NCBI GenBank assembly: GCA_002428055.1
Contig: DIZY01000094.1
Coordinates: 9,232 to 25,107, forward strand
Length of the DNA: 15,876 nucleotides
Reading direction: 5' to 3'
Source: Helicobacteraceae bacterium UBA6016
Lineage (GTDB): Bacteria > Campylobacterota > Campylobacteria > Campylobacterales > UBA6016
The notes under the pieces are model-generated. The model made no database searches, was not told the origin of the DNA, and saw nothing but the letters and a program-made list of their open reading frames with translations. A program made the translations under genes and the position numbers. Position 1 is the stretch's first letter. Each line of letters begins with the position of its first letter. Of the stretch, positions 15,426 to 15,876 are shown one piece after another.

Positions 15426-15876
15426 ATGCGGACAAAATTACTCTTAGGGCTACACTCTCATCAACCGATAGACAACTTCGACTCCGTGGTCTATGAGGCG
15501 ATAGAGAAAAGCTATAAGCCTTTTTTTGAGACGGTCAAAAACGATGATTGGCTCAGATTTTCTCTACATATTAGCGGGTGGCTTTTTGAGTTTATAAAAA
15601 ATAACGACAAAGAGCTTTTTTCTCTTATTAAATCCTGCTACGATAAGGGCATGATAGAGTTTTTCTCGGGCGGATTTTATGAGCCGATATTGGCTGCAAT
15701 ACCAAAAAGAGACAGAATCTTACAAATCAAAAAAATGAACAGATTTTTGTTTAACAACTTTGGCGCAAAACCGCGTGGATTGTGGCTAACGGAGAGGGTT
15801 TGGAGCGAGTCTATCGTTGAGAGTCTCTGCGAGCTTGGAATTGAGTATATATTAACCGACGACTACCATTTCGTTG
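15426..15876 (+). CDS. GH57 4-alpha-glucanotransferase-like protein, 5' part only
   Basis: The first 150 codons are present and the frame is open to the window end, so the gene is cut by the window, not visibly broken. AAAGG (15414-15418) precedes the ATG by 7 bases. LGLHSHQPIDNFD (7-19) is GH57 conserved region 1, SGGFYEPILAAIP (81-93) is region 2, and GLWLTERVWSES (118-129) is region 3 with E123, at the same residue number, as I recall it, as the nucleophile of Thermococcus litoralis 4-alpha-glucanotransferase. TDDYHF (144-149) also matches that subfamily. Family role: transfer of alpha-1,4-glucan segments between chains, a step in glycogen or maltodextrin remodelling. The acid/base Asp and C-terminal domains lie outside the window, so completeness is unknown. 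It probably belongs to the same operon as the preceding GH57 gene. Confidence 0.87.
   Translation, partial: MRTKLLLGLHSHQPIDNFDSVVYEAIEKSYKPFFETVKNDDWLRFSLHISGWLFEFIKNNDKELFSLIKSCYDKGMIEFFSGGFYEPILAAIPKRDRILQIKKMNRFLFNNFGAKPRGLWLTERVWSESIVESLCELGIEYILTDDYHFV

Overview
The window looks like a chromosomal stretch from a free-living member of the Campylobacterota (a Sulfurimonas, Sulfuricurvum or Sulfurovum-like bacterium). That placement is an inference from three things: heavy AGA and ATA codon use, a base composition near 40% G+C by eye, and the general look of the proteins. It is not a database result. Everything legible is on the + strand and densely packed. I see no RNA gene, mobile element, CRISPR array or long repeat.

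Layout: (1) the 3' end of an alpha-glucan phosphorylase-family gene (GT35); (2) pyruvate kinase; (3) glyceraldehyde-3-phosphate dehydrogenase; (4) a short glucose-6-phosphate isomerase; (5) 6-phosphofructokinase; (6) a type II NADH dehydrogenase-like flavoprotein; (7) a single-chain ADP-forming acyl/acetyl-CoA synthetase in permuted domain order; (8) a second, architecturally different pyruvate kinase; then, after the largest gap (117 bases), (9) a sugar-phosphate nucleotidyltransferase fused to a phosphohexomutase-like domain; (10) a GH57 glycosidase; and (11) the 5' end of a second GH57 protein resembling 4-alpha-glucanotransferase. Most genes are separated by 3-25 bases or overlap by one base, so they probably form one long operon or two (split near 2408-2474 and/or 10680-10796).

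Together the genes make a central-carbon module. Intracellular glycogen or maltodextrin is built, trimmed and remodelled (nucleotidyltransferase, two GH57 enzymes, phosphorylase-like protein). Hexose phosphate is interconverted and committed (Pgi, PfkA), oxidised (Gap) and turned into pyruvate (two Pyk). Acetyl-CoA can yield ATP through the ADP-forming synthetase, and NADH can be re-oxidised by the flavoprotein. Aldolase, triose-phosphate isomerase, phosphoglycerate kinase, phosphoglycerate mutase, enolase, glycogen synthase and branching enzyme are not in this window.

I found no wholly new system. What stands out is a run of enzymes whose key residues depart from textbook forms: the phosphorylase has alanine where the PLP lysine belongs; the phosphohexomutase half has lost its metal loop and phosphate loop; PfkA has Thr at the ATP/PPi discriminator position and a changed effector site; Gap lacks the NAD-determining Asp; and both pyruvate kinases carry the Lys linked to K+ independence. 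Five gene starts are worth noting: two GTG starts, and three starts placed downstream of the longest open frame.
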